A DNA stretch of 64,000 bases from Hymenobacter sp. CRA2 (GCF_002007105.1 NZ_MVBC01000002.1:496001-560000); one strand, 5' to 3'. Shown: positions 1-11,070, numbered from the stretch's first letter. A program made the numbers and translations. Notes: generated from the sequence alone by a model not told the origin.

Positions 1-1085
1 TCTATCGAGTTGTAGGGGTGGTGCAGCAGCACATCGTGGTGCTTCAGGTACTCGAAGAGGTTTTCGTCGGCGCCGGGCGGCAGGCTCAGCGGCTGCACCG
101 GGGCCAGGGGCCGCGGCAGCTTGTCGCGGAAGCTGGGGTGGCGCACAATCTGGTTGAGCCCGCGCAGGTCGATGAGCCCGTTGATGACGAACACGTTGCC
201 ATTGTCGATTTTCCACCGCTCCTTCAGCACGTTCATCAGCAGGTTCGAGGCGTCGGGCTCCACTTCCAGGCGCACCACGCGGCCACGCTTGCGCGTCTTG
301 AGGCCGAGCTGGATTTCCTGGATGAAGTCCACGTCGATGTCGTCGGATTCCTCCAGCGTGAAGTCGCCGTTGCGGGTGATGCGCATGAGTGTGGCCGACA
401 GAATGTCCACGTTGCGGAACAGCTTCGAGAGGTTGGCCCGCACGATTTCCTCGATGGGCACGAAGATGACGCGGTCCTTGCGCTGCAACTCGAAGAAACG
501 GGCCAGGTTGGCCGGAATCTGCACGAAGGTGAGCCGCTCCTGGCCTTCCTCCGGGCCTTCGGGGTTCATGCGCGTCACCACGCCAAACACCAGCAGCTGA
601 TTCATCATCAGCGGGAAGCCGTGGTAGGAGTCGTACACCATCGGCGTGAGCAGCGGGAAGACGGTGTTTTTGAAGTAGCCGTCGGCTTTTTTCTGCTCTA
701 CTTCCGTCAGCTCGCTCACGCTCAGGATATCGAAGCCGCTCTTGGTGAAGAGCGGCCGCAGCTCCTGGGTAAACGTCTGCGTCTGGTCGTGCACGAAGCG
801 GTGCGCAAAGTCCAGCAGCTTGCGGCGGAAAGGCAGCTCACGCAGGCCGGAGTAATCCACGCGCAGCTTGCCGTAATCGAGGTAGTTATAAAGCGACCCG
901 ACGCGAATCATGAAGAACTCGTCGAGGTTGGAGGCCGTGATGCCCAGGAAGCGTAGGCGGTCGAGCACCGAGCGGGCGGGGTCGCGGGCCTGGTCGAGCA
1001 CGCGGTAGTTAAAGCGCAACCAGCTCAGGTCGCGGCTAATGTATTTGCTCTTGCGGATCAGGTCCGACGACTTAAACAGCTTCAT
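1..1085 (-). CDS. ppk1: Polyphosphate kinase 1, N-terminal half (runs off the window)
   Basis: The minus-strand frame opens with ATG at 1085 and stays open to base 1, giving about 361 residues of an enzyme usually near 700. The start reads MKLFKSSDLIRKSKYISRDL and continues with the family signature SWLRFNYRVLDQA and FLGITASNLDEFFMIRVGSL, which matches the N-terminal and head domains of PPK1. PPK1 reversibly polymerises the gamma phosphate of ATP into polyphosphate through a phosphohistidine. The catalytic histidines lie beyond the window and cannot be checked. The gene is 54 bp from the ridA start side and on the same strand. Confidence 0.93.
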   Translation of the reverse strand, partial: MKLFKSSDLIRKSKYISRDLSWLRFNYRVLDQARDPARSVLDRLRFLGITASNLDEFFMIRVGSLYNYLDYGKLRVDYSGLRELPFRRKLLDFAHRFVHDQTQTFTQELRPLFTKSGFDILSVSELTEVEQKKADGYFKNTVFPLLTPMVYDSYHGFPLMMNQLLVFGVVTRMNPEGPEEGQERLTFVQIPANLARFFELQRKDRVIFVPIEEIVRANLSKLFRNVDILSATLMRITRNGDFTLEESDDIDVDFIQEIQLGLKTRKRGRVVRLEVEPDASNLLMNVLKERWKIDNGNVFVINGLIDLRGLNQIVRHPSFRDKLPRPLAPVQPLSLPPGADENLFEYLKHHDVLLHHPYNSI

Positions 1086-1139
1086 AAGGGGGAAAAACTA
1101 CCCGCGTATTCGGGCAAGGCGGCACGAGGTTGCGCAGAG

Positions 1140-1520
1140 TTACGAAATAATGGCCGTGGCTTCAATTTCTACCTGCAGGCGCGGGTCAATCAGGGCGCTG
1201 ACCTCAACCATGGTGCTGACCGGCCGGATGGCGTGAAACACCTCGCCGTGGGCCCGGCCCACCGCCTCCCAGTGGCGGATATCGGTGACGTAGATGCGGG
1301 TGCGCACTACGTGTTCCAAGCTGGCGCCGGCTTCGGCCAGCGCGGCGGCAATCTTCTCCAGAATGCGCTTGGTTTGTGAATAGGCGTCGCCGCTAACGGG
1401 CGTGTCGCCATCTTGGGCAGTGGTGCCGGCTACTTCCACCAGGTTGCCCACGCGCACGGCGCGGGAGTAACCAACGGGGCCTTCCCAAGGCGAGCCGGAG
1501 GATATGAGTTGTCGGTTCAT
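1140..1520 (-). CDS. ridA: RidA/YjgF family enamine-imine deaminase
   Basis: 126 residues, the normal family length. The protein has the fold signature VGNLVEVAGTTAQDG near the N-terminus and the conserved block VVRTRIYVTDIRHW, whose arginine binds the substrate carboxylate in this family. It ends with VEIEATAIIS, the usual family C-terminus. RidA hydrolyses reactive enamines and imines released by PLP enzymes such as threonine dehydratase. It lies just upstream of ppk1 on the same strand; co-transcription is possible but unproven. Confidence 0.9.
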   Translation of the reverse strand: MNRQLISSGSPWEGPVGYSRAVRVGNLVEVAGTTAQDGDTPVSGDAYSQTKRILEKIAAALAEAGASLEHVVRTRIYVTDIRHWEAVGRAHGEVFHAIRPVSTMVEVSALIDPRLQVEIEATAIIS

Positions 1521-1611
1521 GGGTTATTAAGACTAAGACAGCCCGTCGTGTCGAGCTTGTCGAGGCTTCTCACTCAAGTGGGAATCTGCTCGTTAAACGG
1601 ATGAAGAAGAA

Positions 1612-1724
1612 CGTCATGTCGAGCGTAGTCGAGACATCTCGCGTGCTGACGTCCTCTAATAATATCATCGTTCAATGAGCGGATTACTACCCGGCGAGAT
1701 GTCTCGACTACGCTCGACATGACG
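1612..1724. repeat. Dispersed inverted-repeat element, copy 1 (113 bp)
   Basis: Two arms of about 30 bp, CGTCATGTCGAGCGTAGTC... at 1612 and its reverse complement ending at 1724, flank a centre of about 50 bp beginning GCGTGCTGAC. The same layout and length recur at 27270-27383 and 47203-47318, and a related half copy lies at 1545-1575. It sits between ridA and gyrB and encodes nothing. This is probably a small non-autonomous palindromic element (MITE/REP type). Confidence 0.75.
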
Positions 1725-1753
1725 AGCTTACGAAACCAATGTAGACCAATAAT

Positions 1754-1777
1754 AAAAAAGCCCGCACGAGGCGGGCT
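1754..1777 (-). terminator. Rho-independent terminator of gyrB
   Basis: On the minus strand the stem GCCCGCCTCGTGCGGGC is followed by TTTTTT. It lies 19 bp past the gyrB stop codon. Confidence 0.85.
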
Positions 1778-1795
1778 TTTCTACTCGCTCGACGC

Positions 1796-3790
<1,995 letters not shown>

Positions 3791-3960
3791 TTAAAGTTCC
3801 GTTCTGTATAACACGCGAAGATACCGAAACATCCCTTTTTTACTAGGTTTTAGCCAGGTTTTCGGGGTAATCTACTGGATAATTTTGCCTCTGCGAACGT
3901 AGCCGGGCAGCAAGTCGGGCTAAATGCTCAGGCACTTGCCAAGCCCTACCGGTTTTATGC

Positions 3961-3996
3961 AAAAAGCCCCCGCTCCGAACCTGGAGCGGGGGCTTT
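3961..3996 (-). terminator. Rho-independent terminator of the T9SS cargo gene
   Basis: The stem AGCCCCCGCTCC / GGAGCGGGGGCT has runs of A and T on both sides. On the minus strand it follows the stop codon at 4022 by about 25 bp. Confidence 0.8.
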
Positions 3997-4021
3997 CCGA
4001 AGGCAGAAACCTGCGGCTGAT

Positions 4022-5443
4022 TTATTGAATAACAAGCTTCTTGACGACCGTACCCTGAACCGTTTCCAGGCGCAGCGTGTACAGGCCAGCCGTATGCTTG
4101 CTCAGGTCCACCAGAATGTCGTGGGCGGCAGCATTGGTAGCCAGCAGCGTTTTGTTGTACACTTCGCGGCCGAGGGCATCGGTTACCACCACCCCGCGCG
4201 GGGCAGCTTTGCTCAGCGCCACCCGCACAGTGAATACGCCGTCTTTGCTCGGGTTCGGGAAGGCCTGTACGGCCTGCTGCACATCGGCGCTGGCTTTGGT
4301 AGCGGTAGCCGGCGCCAGGCTGGCGTTTAGCTTGAATACGTCGCCTTCGCGCATAGCCGTAGCGGAATTCGTAATACCGCCCGACCAGCCAATGTTAGGG
4401 CTGATGACGTCGACCTGGGTTTGGCGCTTGTTACGCTCAAGCGTGGTCCACGTCAGGCCCCCGTCGCGGGAAATGGACGAGCCGTAGTGCGTCAGGCTGT
4501 CGCCCACGGCGTCGGCCGAACCCACCGAAATGAACGTATTGGGCAAGCCCGGCACGTTATCCAGGCCATTGTCGCGGAAAGTACCCGCGTACGTAAGCGC
4601 AGTATTGGTGGCCCCGCCGTTGGTGGTGCGCACCAGATCCAGGCCATCAGACATCAAGCCGTTGTTGGCATCGGCGAAGGCTACAAAGTCAATGCCCTTG
4701 GGAATATCCGTACCCGCAGCGCTCCAGGTCAGCCCGCGGTCCGTGGATTTGTACAGTTTAGCACCAGCGCTGACGTCGTTGTAACCCCCAGCCCAGATTG
4801 TGTTACCTGCTACAGCACGCACCCCGGTAAGGCCGTATTCGGCGGCATGAGTGGTGGCGGGTGCGTTCGTCTGATTACGTACCCAGTTAGCGCCGCCGTC
4901 GGTGGTGGTGTACACTTCGAAGCGCGAGCCGACCGTGCCACCGTTCGGGTTGGGGTTCGGGTCGCCCATGGTTATGCCGTTGTTGGCATCCCAGAAATAT
5001 ACAATATTGGGGAAAGCCGCAGCCCCCGAGTAAGTAGCCGTCGGCTGGCGGTTCCAGGTTACCCCTCCATCGGTGGTTTTGTACACGCCGGCCCCGGTGG
5101 CCGTAGCGTCTTCGGGAAATGCCGTCAGCCAAGCGGTAGTGCCGTCCAGCGGGTGCAGGTCACCTACGCTCAAACCGGCCGGGATATTGATATTTCCGCC
5201 CGTCCACGTGCTGCCGCCGTCGGTGCTGCGTGCGTAGCGACGCACGGTGGAGTTGTCGGGGATGGAAAGATCCAGTGCCAGCACCCAAACCGTAGCTGCA
5301 TTCGCGGTACGCACTTGGGTAACGTAGTAGTTCTCCGGCACCGCAGCGGTACCGAAGGTCTGCGGCAGGAATACCTGCGATTGGGCCATTGTGGCACTAA
5401 GAGAGGCAAAAGCAAATGCCAGGGTGAGTAACTGTTTCTTCAT
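4022..5443 (-). CDS. Secreted BNR/Ycf48-like repeat protein with T9SS type A sorting domain
   Basis: I choose ATG 5443 (473 residues) because it starts a clear signal peptide, MKKQLLTLAFAFASLSATMAQ; the longer frame from 5494 adds 17 unlikely residues. The body repeats Asp-box motifs (STDGGSTWT, TTDGGVTWN, TTDGGANWV, STDRGLTWS, SRDGGLTWT), so it is predicted to form a sialidase-like or Ycf48-like beta-propeller. The last 80 residues (AFPNPSKDGVFTVRV ... GLYTLRLETVQGTVVKKLVIQ) are a type A T9SS domain, which directs crossing of the outer membrane. Substrate is unknown; the neuraminidase catalytic residues are not evident. Confidence 0.88.
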   Translation of the reverse strand: MKKQLLTLAFAFASLSATMAQSQVFLPQTFGTAAVPENYYVTQVRTANAATVWVLALDLSIPDNSTVRRYARSTDGGSTWTGGNINIPAGLSVGDLHPLDGTTAWLTAFPEDATATGAGVYKTTDGGVTWNRQPTATYSGAAAFPNIVYFWDANNGITMGDPNPNPNGGTVGSRFEVYTTTDGGANWVRNQTNAPATTHAAEYGLTGVRAVAGNTIWAGGYNDVSAGAKLYKSTDRGLTWSAAGTDIPKGIDFVAFADANNGLMSDGLDLVRTTNGGATNTALTYAGTFRDNGLDNVPGLPNTFISVGSADAVGDSLTHYGSSISRDGGLTWTTLERNKRQTQVDVISPNIGWSGGITNSATAMREGDVFKLNASLAPATATKASADVQQAVQAFPNPSKDGVFTVRVALSKAAPRGVVVTDALGREVYNKTLLATNAAAHDILVDLSKHTAGLYTLRLETVQGTVVKKLVIQ

Positions 5444-5564
5444 GAATGAAGGGGTGAGGGTTGATTGTTGGTGGAAAAAGCGTTGGGTGGGCAATCAAAG
5501 CAACCGAGGTTGTGGCCGGTAATGTACAAAAAATAGCTTTACCGCTATCCTTAGGCCCTAAAGC

Positions 5565-5600
5565 AAAAAAGCGCGTGGCATATCTGCCACGCGCTTTTTT
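5565..5600 (-). terminator. Terminator of the tRNA cluster
   Basis: A perfect 10-bp stem GCGCGTGGCA / TGCCACGCGC with a 4-nt loop is flanked by A6 and T6, so it can work in either direction. It lies just past the 3' end of tRNA-Arg. Confidence 0.85.
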
Positions 5601-5610
5601 GCTGATGATG

Positions 5611-5684
5611 TGACCCCGTTTGGATTCGAACCAAAGACCGTCTGCTTAGAAGGCAGATGCTCTATCCAACTGAGCTACGGGGCC
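5611..5684 (-). tRNA. tRNA-Arg (anticodon TCT)
   Basis: The minus strand folds as a 74-nt cloverleaf. The acceptor is GGCCCCG / CGGGGTC with discriminator A, the D-loop AGCTCAGTTGGATAGAGC, the anticodon arm CTGCCTTCTAAGCAG and the T arm TTTGGTTCGAATCCAAA. The anticodon TCT reads AGA (and AGG). No CCA is encoded. Confidence 0.96.
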
Positions 5685-5741
5685 GAAATGAAAGAAAGCC
5701 GCCCACCGCGTATACGGCGGGCAGACGGCTTTCAGCTGTGG

Positions 5742-5815
5742 TCGGGGTGGCAGGATTCGAACCTGCGGCCTCCTGCTCCCAAAGCAGGCGCGATACCGGG
5801 CTACGCTACACCCCG
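5742..5815 (-). tRNA. tRNA-Pro (anticodon TGG)
   Basis: 74 nt on the minus strand with acceptor CGGGGTG / CACCCCG and discriminator A. The anticodon arm is CCTGCTTTGGGAGCAGG, loop anticodon TGG, and the T arm is GCAGGTTCGAATCCTGC. CCA follows directly at 5741-5739, so the 3' end is encoded. It is the middle gene of the Ser-Pro-Arg cluster. Confidence 0.96.
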
Positions 5816-5882
5816 AAACGCCGAGCCCCATTGGCAACGGCGGGATACAAAAGCGGGCTTCCCGTTTGCAGCGAGAAGCCCG

Positions 5883-5973
<91 letters not shown>

Positions 5974-6131
5974 GTGCTTGAGGCTTTATCCGTCGGGCCG
6001 CTTGCCCTTCGGGGCAGCAAATATACAAGCGACTTTTTCCAAACCAACGCCTCACGCAAAAAAAATGTGCTTTTAGGCAGCGCCTGCACGTTATCTTTGA
6101 TTCCCGGGCTTGCTTTTCCCGGCCTTTTGGC

Positions 6132-7112
6132 ATGCTTACCTGGCTGTATTTCTGGACACAATGGGAAACGCTGCTCGTCGCAGCATTTTTTTTCCTGTAC
6201 GCCGGATATGCACTGCGCACGAGTCGGCTGGCCCGCCCGCTGGGACAGCGTGGCTGGCGCCTCGGCTGGAAACTGGGTCTTCGCTTGCTGGCCTTCGGGC
6301 TGCTGCTGGTCGCTCTGCTGGGGCCCGCCTACGGCCTTACCCAGCGGGCCGTGCGCACGGCCGGCAAGGATGTGTGGCTGCTGGTGGACCTCTCGCGCTC
6401 CATGGATGCGGATGACGTGGCTCCGTCGCGGCTGCAGAAAGTGCGGGCGGAGCTTAGCGAGCTGGTGCAGCGCTTCCCGGCTGACCGCATCGGGCTGGTG
6501 GTGTTCAGCTCGGAAGCCTACGTGCACTGCCCGCTCACGTACGACCAAAACGCCCTGCTGCAGCTGCTCAATACACTCGATACGCGTTTGGTACCGGCAG
6601 GCAGCACCGATTTGACTCAGCCCCTGGCCTTGGCCCTGACACGGGCTACCGCTACCACTGAGCGGCCTACGGGGGGCACGCCCCCGCGCGCAACGGCCTT
6701 GGTCTTGGTGAGCGACGGGGAGGATTTCGGCGAAAACCTGGAGGGCACCGTGCGCGACCTGGTGCGTAGTGGCATGCGCCTGTATACCGTAGGCGTGGGC
6801 ACGGCCGGCGGGGGGCGCATACCGCGCCCGGGCGGGTTTGTGCGCGACGCCCAGGGCAAACCGGCCGTAACCCGCCTGCAAGCCGCACCGCTGCGGCGTC
6901 TGGCCGAAGCCACCAACGGTATCTATATAGAGGTAACGGACCGGCGCAATGAGTTTCCCTTGCTGCTGCGGGCTCTCAACCGCCTCGAAGGCCAGGCCCA
7001 GCAGGTACGCAGCGTAACGGTAGCCGACAACCGGTATACGTACCCTTTGGCAGCCGCCCTGTTGCTGCTCGGGCTGGATGTTCTGCTTACGCTTACCGTC
7101 ATCAAGCCATGA
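6132..7112 (+). CDS. BatB-like membrane protein with VWA domain
   Basis: 326 residues. Two N-terminal membrane segments (about 14-28 and 47-68) precede a von Willebrand factor A domain of about 200 residues, and a third segment lies at about 305-322. The metal-ion-dependent adhesion site is intact: D86-L-S88-R-S90, the threonine in STDLTQP, and the aspartate in VSDGED. This layout matches BatA/BatB of Bacteroidota aerotolerance loci. The stop overlaps the next start (ATGA), so the pair is translationally coupled. The MoxR, DUF58 and BatD genes usually found alongside are absent here. Exact role is unproven. Confidence 0.82.
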   Translation: MLTWLYFWTQWETLLVAAFFFLYAGYALRTSRLARPLGQRGWRLGWKLGLRLLAFGLLLVALLGPAYGLTQRAVRTAGKDVWLLVDLSRSMDADDVAPSRLQKVRAELSELVQRFPADRIGLVVFSSEAYVHCPLTYDQNALLQLLNTLDTRLVPAGSTDLTQPLALALTRATATTERPTGGTPPRATALVLVSDGEDFGENLEGTVRDLVRSGMRLYTVGVGTAGGGRIPRPGGFVRDAQGKPAVTRLQAAPLRRLAEATNGIYIEVTDRRNEFPLLLRALNRLEGQAQQVRSVTVADNRYTYPLAAALLLLGLDVLLTLTVIKP

Positions 7113-7987
7113 TGCGGGCCGGATTACTGCTGTTGCTGCTCTTTGCCGGGAGCTGGTGGAATGCTCTGCAACGGGTACACGATGCCAACGCGGCTCAACG
7201 ACTGGGAGCTGCGGCCTATGCCCGGCGCGATTTTGCAGCGGCCGCCCAGGCGTATAGCCGGGCACAACAGCTGGGTAACAACTCCGCCGAGCTTCTGCTG
7301 AACCTGGGTCATGCCAGTGCCCGGGCCGGCCAGGTGGCCGAAGCCCGACGGGCTTATGGGCAGGTCCTGCGGAGCACTTCCCGACCGTTTCGTAGCGTGG
7401 CCCGGCAGCAACTCGCTACCCTGGCTGCCACTCAAGGAAACTACACGCAGGCGCTGGCGTTGCTGCGGCTGGCCCTGCTCGACGACCCGGGCAACGCCAG
7501 CGCCCGCTACAACTACGAGTTGCTGCGGCCCTACCAAGGTCGTACCACTCCCCCACCGCTGGCGCCTCCGCCTCCTGCTCCCAAGCCAGAATCGACCGGT
7601 ACGGGCAAGGAGCAGAAAAAACCGGCTGATAACGGTGTGAGCCAGGCAGCGGCCCCGGCTCCCGGGCAAGGGGCCAGTGGCGGCAAAAGCACGCCGGGTG
7701 GCACCGGGAAGCCGCAACCCACGGCGCAGGGAAATACGGGTGGCAATACCCATGGGCTGGATGCGCAGGCTTCGGGCTCGGTGGGCAACGGCACGGCTTC
7801 TTCGGGACAAGGGGCTACGGCGGCAGATAACCGCCTGAATACCCGGCAAACCCAGGCCCCATCGAACCTAACCGAAGCGCAGGCCCGCCAAGTACTGGAG
7901 GCCCTGCAATCGGCCGAGCAGCAATACCTGCAGCAACTGCCTCACCGCGCAACCCGTTCCAACGCTTCGCGGAAACCAACCTGGTAG
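7109..7987 (+). CDS. BatC-like TPR protein
   Basis: 292 residues, overlapping the VWA gene by 4 bp. It begins with a hydrophobic signal/anchor (MMRAGLLLLLLFAGSWWNAL). TPR repeats fill about 30-135 (AAQRLGAAAYARRDFAAAAQ, ELLLNLGHASARAGQVAEAR, ASARYNYELL). A proline- and glycine-rich linker follows, then a short helical tail (EAQARQVLEALQSAEQQYLQ) like the end of BatC proteins. It probably partners the VWA protein in the periplasm; no enzymatic activity is expected. Confidence 0.75.
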   Translation: MMRAGLLLLLLFAGSWWNALQRVHDANAAQRLGAAAYARRDFAAAAQAYSRAQQLGNNSAELLLNLGHASARAGQVAEARRAYGQVLRSTSRPFRSVARQQLATLAATQGNYTQALALLRLALLDDPGNASARYNYELLRPYQGRTTPPPLAPPPPAPKPESTGTGKEQKKPADNGVSQAAAPAPGQGASGGKSTPGGTGKPQPTAQGNTGGNTHGLDAQASGSVGNGTASSGQGATAADNRLNTRQTQAPSNLTEAQARQVLEALQSAEQQYLQQLPHRATRSNASRKPTW

Positions 7988-8120
7988 GTTTGCGGTTAGG
8001 CAAACAAACGTTCGGCAGTTGCGTCGGCACCGACGAAAATCCTGCTACTTTTGGCGCGTTACCGGTCCGGGGCCGCGCGGCCTTGTCATTCTCCCACTTA
8101 CTCCCACCCTTTCTACTATC

Positions 8121-9305
8121 ATGCAGACCAAAGAAGTCTACGTCATTTCGGCCGTCCGTACGCCCATTGGCTCTTTCGGGGGCAGCCTCGCTTCGCTCAC
8201 GGCCGTCGAGCTGGGCGGTATTGCGCTGAAAGGGGCGCTGGAAAAAGCCGGGGTCGACCCGAAGGAAGTACAGCAGGTAATCATGGGCAACGTGATTTCG
8301 GCCAACCTGGGCCAAGCCCCGGCGCGCCAAGCCGCGCTGAAAGCCGGACTGGGCTACGAAGTAGAATGCACCACCGTCAATAAAGTATGCGCGTCGGGCT
8401 CGAAAGCCATCATGCTGGGTGCCCAAGCCATCATGCTGGGCCACTCCGACGTGGTGCTGGCCGGCGGCATGGAAAGCATGTCGAACGTGCCGTACTACCT
8501 CGACAAAGCCCGTTTCGGCGCCAAATACGGCCACGGGCAGATGATTGACGGGCTAATGAAAGATGGCCTGTGGGACCCGTACCACAACTACGCGATGGGC
8601 AACGCGGCCGAAAACACGGCCAAGGAAATGGGCATCACCCGCGAAGAGCAGGATGCCTTTGCCATCGAGAGCTACACCCGCAGCGCCAACGCGGCCAAAG
8701 CCGGCAAGAAAAAGGACGAAATCATTCCCGTGACCATCGAGCAGCGCGGCAAGACCGTGGTGATTGAGGACGACGAGGAGTACACCAAGGTGGATTTCAC
8801 CAAGGTGCCGGGCCTGAAGCCGGCCTTCATTAAGGAAGGCGGCACCGTGACGGCGGCCAACGCTTCGACGCTGAACGACGGTGCAGCGGCCGTGCTGCTG
8901 ATGAGCAAAGACAAAGCCGAAGAGCTGGGCCTGACCCCGATTGCGAAGGTACTGGGCTTCGCCGATGCCGAGCAGGCGCCGGAGTGGTTCACCACCTCGC
9001 CTTCGCTGGCTATTCCGAAGGCGCTGAAGTACGCCGGCGTAACGCCCGAGCAAGTGGACTTCTACGAAATCAACGAGGCTTTCTCGGTGGTGTCGCTGGC
9101 CAACAACAAGCTGCTGAACCTGGAAGGCACCAAGGTGAATGTGTACGGCGGCGCTGTGTCCCTGGGCCACCCGCTGGGCGCTTCCGGCGCCCGCATCGTG
9201 ACCACGCTGCTGAACGTGATGCGCAACGAAGGTGGTAAAATCGGCGTGACGGGCATCTGCAATGGCGGCGGCGGCGCCAGCTCGCTGGTATTCGAGAAGC
9301 TGTAA
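8121..9305 (+). CDS. Acetyl-CoA C-acetyltransferase (thiolase II)
   Basis: Translation from ATG 8121 gives 394 residues, the family norm; the frame is open 34 codons further upstream but that part is not thiolase-like. The nucleophilic cysteine is C90 in VNKVCASGSKAIM. The second half has EINEAFSVV, GHPLGASGAR with H350, and the acid-base cysteine C380 in CNGGGGASS. It condenses two acetyl-CoA to acetoacetyl-CoA or runs the reverse cleavage. Broader 3-ketoacyl-CoA thiolase activity cannot be excluded. Confidence 0.94.
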   Translation: MQTKEVYVISAVRTPIGSFGGSLASLTAVELGGIALKGALEKAGVDPKEVQQVIMGNVISANLGQAPARQAALKAGLGYEVECTTVNKVCASGSKAIMLGAQAIMLGHSDVVLAGGMESMSNVPYYLDKARFGAKYGHGQMIDGLMKDGLWDPYHNYAMGNAAENTAKEMGITREEQDAFAIESYTRSANAAKAGKKKDEIIPVTIEQRGKTVVIEDDEEYTKVDFTKVPGLKPAFIKEGGTVTAANASTLNDGAAAVLLMSKDKAEELGLTPIAKVLGFADAEQAPEWFTTSPSLAIPKALKYAGVTPEQVDFYEINEAFSVVSLANNKLLNLEGTKVNVYGGAVSLGHPLGASGARIVTTLLNVMRNEGGKIGVTGICNGGGGASSLVFEKL

Positions 9306-9337
9306 TCACGGACTCAGCAAGCACTGAGCAAGCGGCT

Positions 9338-9536
9338 GCCCTAGCCGTCAGTGCGAGCAGAACGAAGTAATCGGTCCTGGCCCACGAGCCGACCATAAAA
9401 AGAGTACCGCCCGGAACTGGTTCTTCAGTTTCGGGCGGTACTCTTTTTAGTTTCTATCAGTTCTAGTGGCGGTGCTACTGTAAGGAAAGGTTGCGTGACT
9501 ACGCCAATCTTCGGTTCGCTTTGCTCGCAACGACAG
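9338..9536. repeat. Inverted pair of degenerate dispersed repeats around a terminator
   Basis: GTCAGTGCGAGCAGAACGAA at 9338 and the roughly complementary TTCGGTTCGCTTTGCTCGCA near 9503 form an imperfect inverted pair of about 200 bp. The arms resemble the GTCATTGCGAG-type intergenic repeats common in Bacteroidota, and differ in sequence from the 114-bp family of this window. Confidence 0.45.
9401..9449 (+). terminator. Terminator of the thiolase gene
   Basis: A long stem AGAGTACCGCCCG ... CGGGCGGTACTCT is followed by TTTTTAG. It is 95 bp past the stop codon. Confidence 0.85.
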
Positions 9537-9602
9537 GCAGGGCAAACTAGCCGCTTTATCCGTGGTTCGCACGTTTGGTAGAATTTCTGCGTTTTTGCAG
9601 GC

Positions 9603-11012
9603 ATGAATCGAATCCTGCTACTGCTGGCGCTGCTGTGCTTGGGCGCCGGACCGGCGCTGGCCCAGCGGCCACGCCTGCTGACGACTTACTTTGACTCCAC
9701 CCAAACCAAGAAGCGCGAGGTGTACCACGCGCTGGTCGGGGCCGATACCGTGCTGGAAGGCGGTTACAAGCGCTTCTACCGCTCGGGCAAGCTGGAAGTA
9801 CAGACCAGCTACCGTGCTGGCAAGCCGGACAGCGCCTACGTCGAGTTCTTCCAGAGTGGGCAGCGGCGGCTGGAAGTTACCTTTCGCCAGGGCCAGCGTC
9901 AGGGCCCGTTCCGCACGTACTACCCTACCGGCAAAGTAGCGCAGGAAGGCACGTACCAGGACGATCAGCCTACTGGCACGGTGAAAATGTACCATCCTTC
10001 GGGCGAGCTGAAGCTGGAGACGACGCTGGACAAAGGGCAGCCCACCGGCGTGGTGCGCCAGGTATACGCCTCGGGCAAGCCGCAGGTGGAAATGACCTAC
10101 GCCAATGGCCAGCCTAACGGACTGGTGCGCACGTACTTCCCCAACGGGCAGGTGCAGAGCGAGGGCACGTACCGCAACGGGCTGCTGGCTGGCGGCTATA
10201 AAACCTGGTACGAGAACGGACAGCTGGAAACCGACGTGACCATGGATAAAACCGGTCGGGGCTCCATCAAGACCTACTACCCCTCGGGCAAGCTGCGCAC
10301 CGAAGGCAACTACGTACCCGCCGCCGCCAGCACGCGGGCCGTTACCAACCAGCTCGGCGACGACCTGACCAAGCGCGCCCAGCAGTTGGCCCCAGGCACG
10401 GCCAACCTGGAAGGCGCCGTGAAAACCTATTACGAGGGCGGCAAGCTCAAGAGCACCCAGAACTACAAGGGCGGGGTGCTGGCCGGCGCGGCGCACTACT
10501 TCTACCCCTCCGGCAAGCCCGAGCAGGACGTGACCTACAGCAACGGCGGCAAGGACCGGAAGGCCACCGTCTACTTTGAAGAGGGCGGCACCAAGGAAGA
10601 ACAGGAATTCAAGAACGGGCAGCGCAGCGGCACTTGGCGCGTGTTTTTCGCGGGCGGCAAACAGCTGCAGCGCAAGGAAACCTACACCAACGGCCGCCTG
10701 GTAGGCGAGCAGCTGACCTATCACGACAACGGCCAGGTACAGCGCAAGCTCTCCTACGAAGGCGGCAAGGCCACCGGGCTGGAGCAGGAATTCTACCCCT
10801 CGGGCAAGTTGCGCAGCGAAACCACTTGGAAGAGTGGACTGAAAGTAGGCCCCTACCGGCAGCTACGCGAGGACGGCACCCAGGAAGTGGCGGGCCAGTA
10901 CCGCAACAACCGCGAAACCGGCGTCTGGAGCTATTTCGGTCCCGATGGCAAAACGGTTACCAGCAAGAAGACCTTCCGCAACGGTCAGGTGGTTACAGCC
11001 CCTGGCAAATAG
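9603..11012 (+). CDS. Exported MORN-variant repeat protein (YwqK-like)
   Basis: 469 residues with a signal peptide MNRILLLLALLCLGAGPALA. The rest is at least 14 repeats of about 23 residues of the form G-x-x-x-x-Y-Y-x-S/N-G-K/Q-L-x-x-E, for example YPTGKVAQEGTYQDDQPTG and YPSGKLRTEGNY. These are MORN-variant repeats, which make a beta-hairpin solenoid. Databases often label such proteins YwqK-type antitoxins, but no toxin gene lies nearby and the protein is exported, so I do not adopt that name. Role unknown; a surface or periplasmic scaffold is plausible. Confidence 0.85.
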   Translation: MNRILLLLALLCLGAGPALAQRPRLLTTYFDSTQTKKREVYHALVGADTVLEGGYKRFYRSGKLEVQTSYRAGKPDSAYVEFFQSGQRRLEVTFRQGQRQGPFRTYYPTGKVAQEGTYQDDQPTGTVKMYHPSGELKLETTLDKGQPTGVVRQVYASGKPQVEMTYANGQPNGLVRTYFPNGQVQSEGTYRNGLLAGGYKTWYENGQLETDVTMDKTGRGSIKTYYPSGKLRTEGNYVPAAASTRAVTNQLGDDLTKRAQQLAPGTANLEGAVKTYYEGGKLKSTQNYKGGVLAGAAHYFYPSGKPEQDVTYSNGGKDRKATVYFEEGGTKEEQEFKNGQRSGTWRVFFAGGKQLQRKETYTNGRLVGEQLTYHDNGQVQRKLSYEGGKATGLEQEFYPSGKLRSETTWKSGLKVGPYRQLREDGTQEVAGQYRNNRETGVWSYFGPDGKTVTSKKTFRNGQVVTAPGK

Positions 11013-11037
11013 CTTTCTGTTTACCTGCTGCTTTTTC

Positions 11038-11070
11038 AACCGCCGGCTCTTCAGCCGGCGGTTTTTGTTT
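11038..11070 (+). terminator. Terminator of the MORN-repeat gene
   Basis: Stem AACCGCCGGCT / AGCCGGCGGTT with loop CTTC, then TTTGTTT, 26 bp after the stop codon. Confidence 0.88.

Noticed and set aside
9603-11012. Toxin-antitoxin antitoxin (YwqK label)
   Set aside because: Protein is exported and no partner toxin is adjacent.
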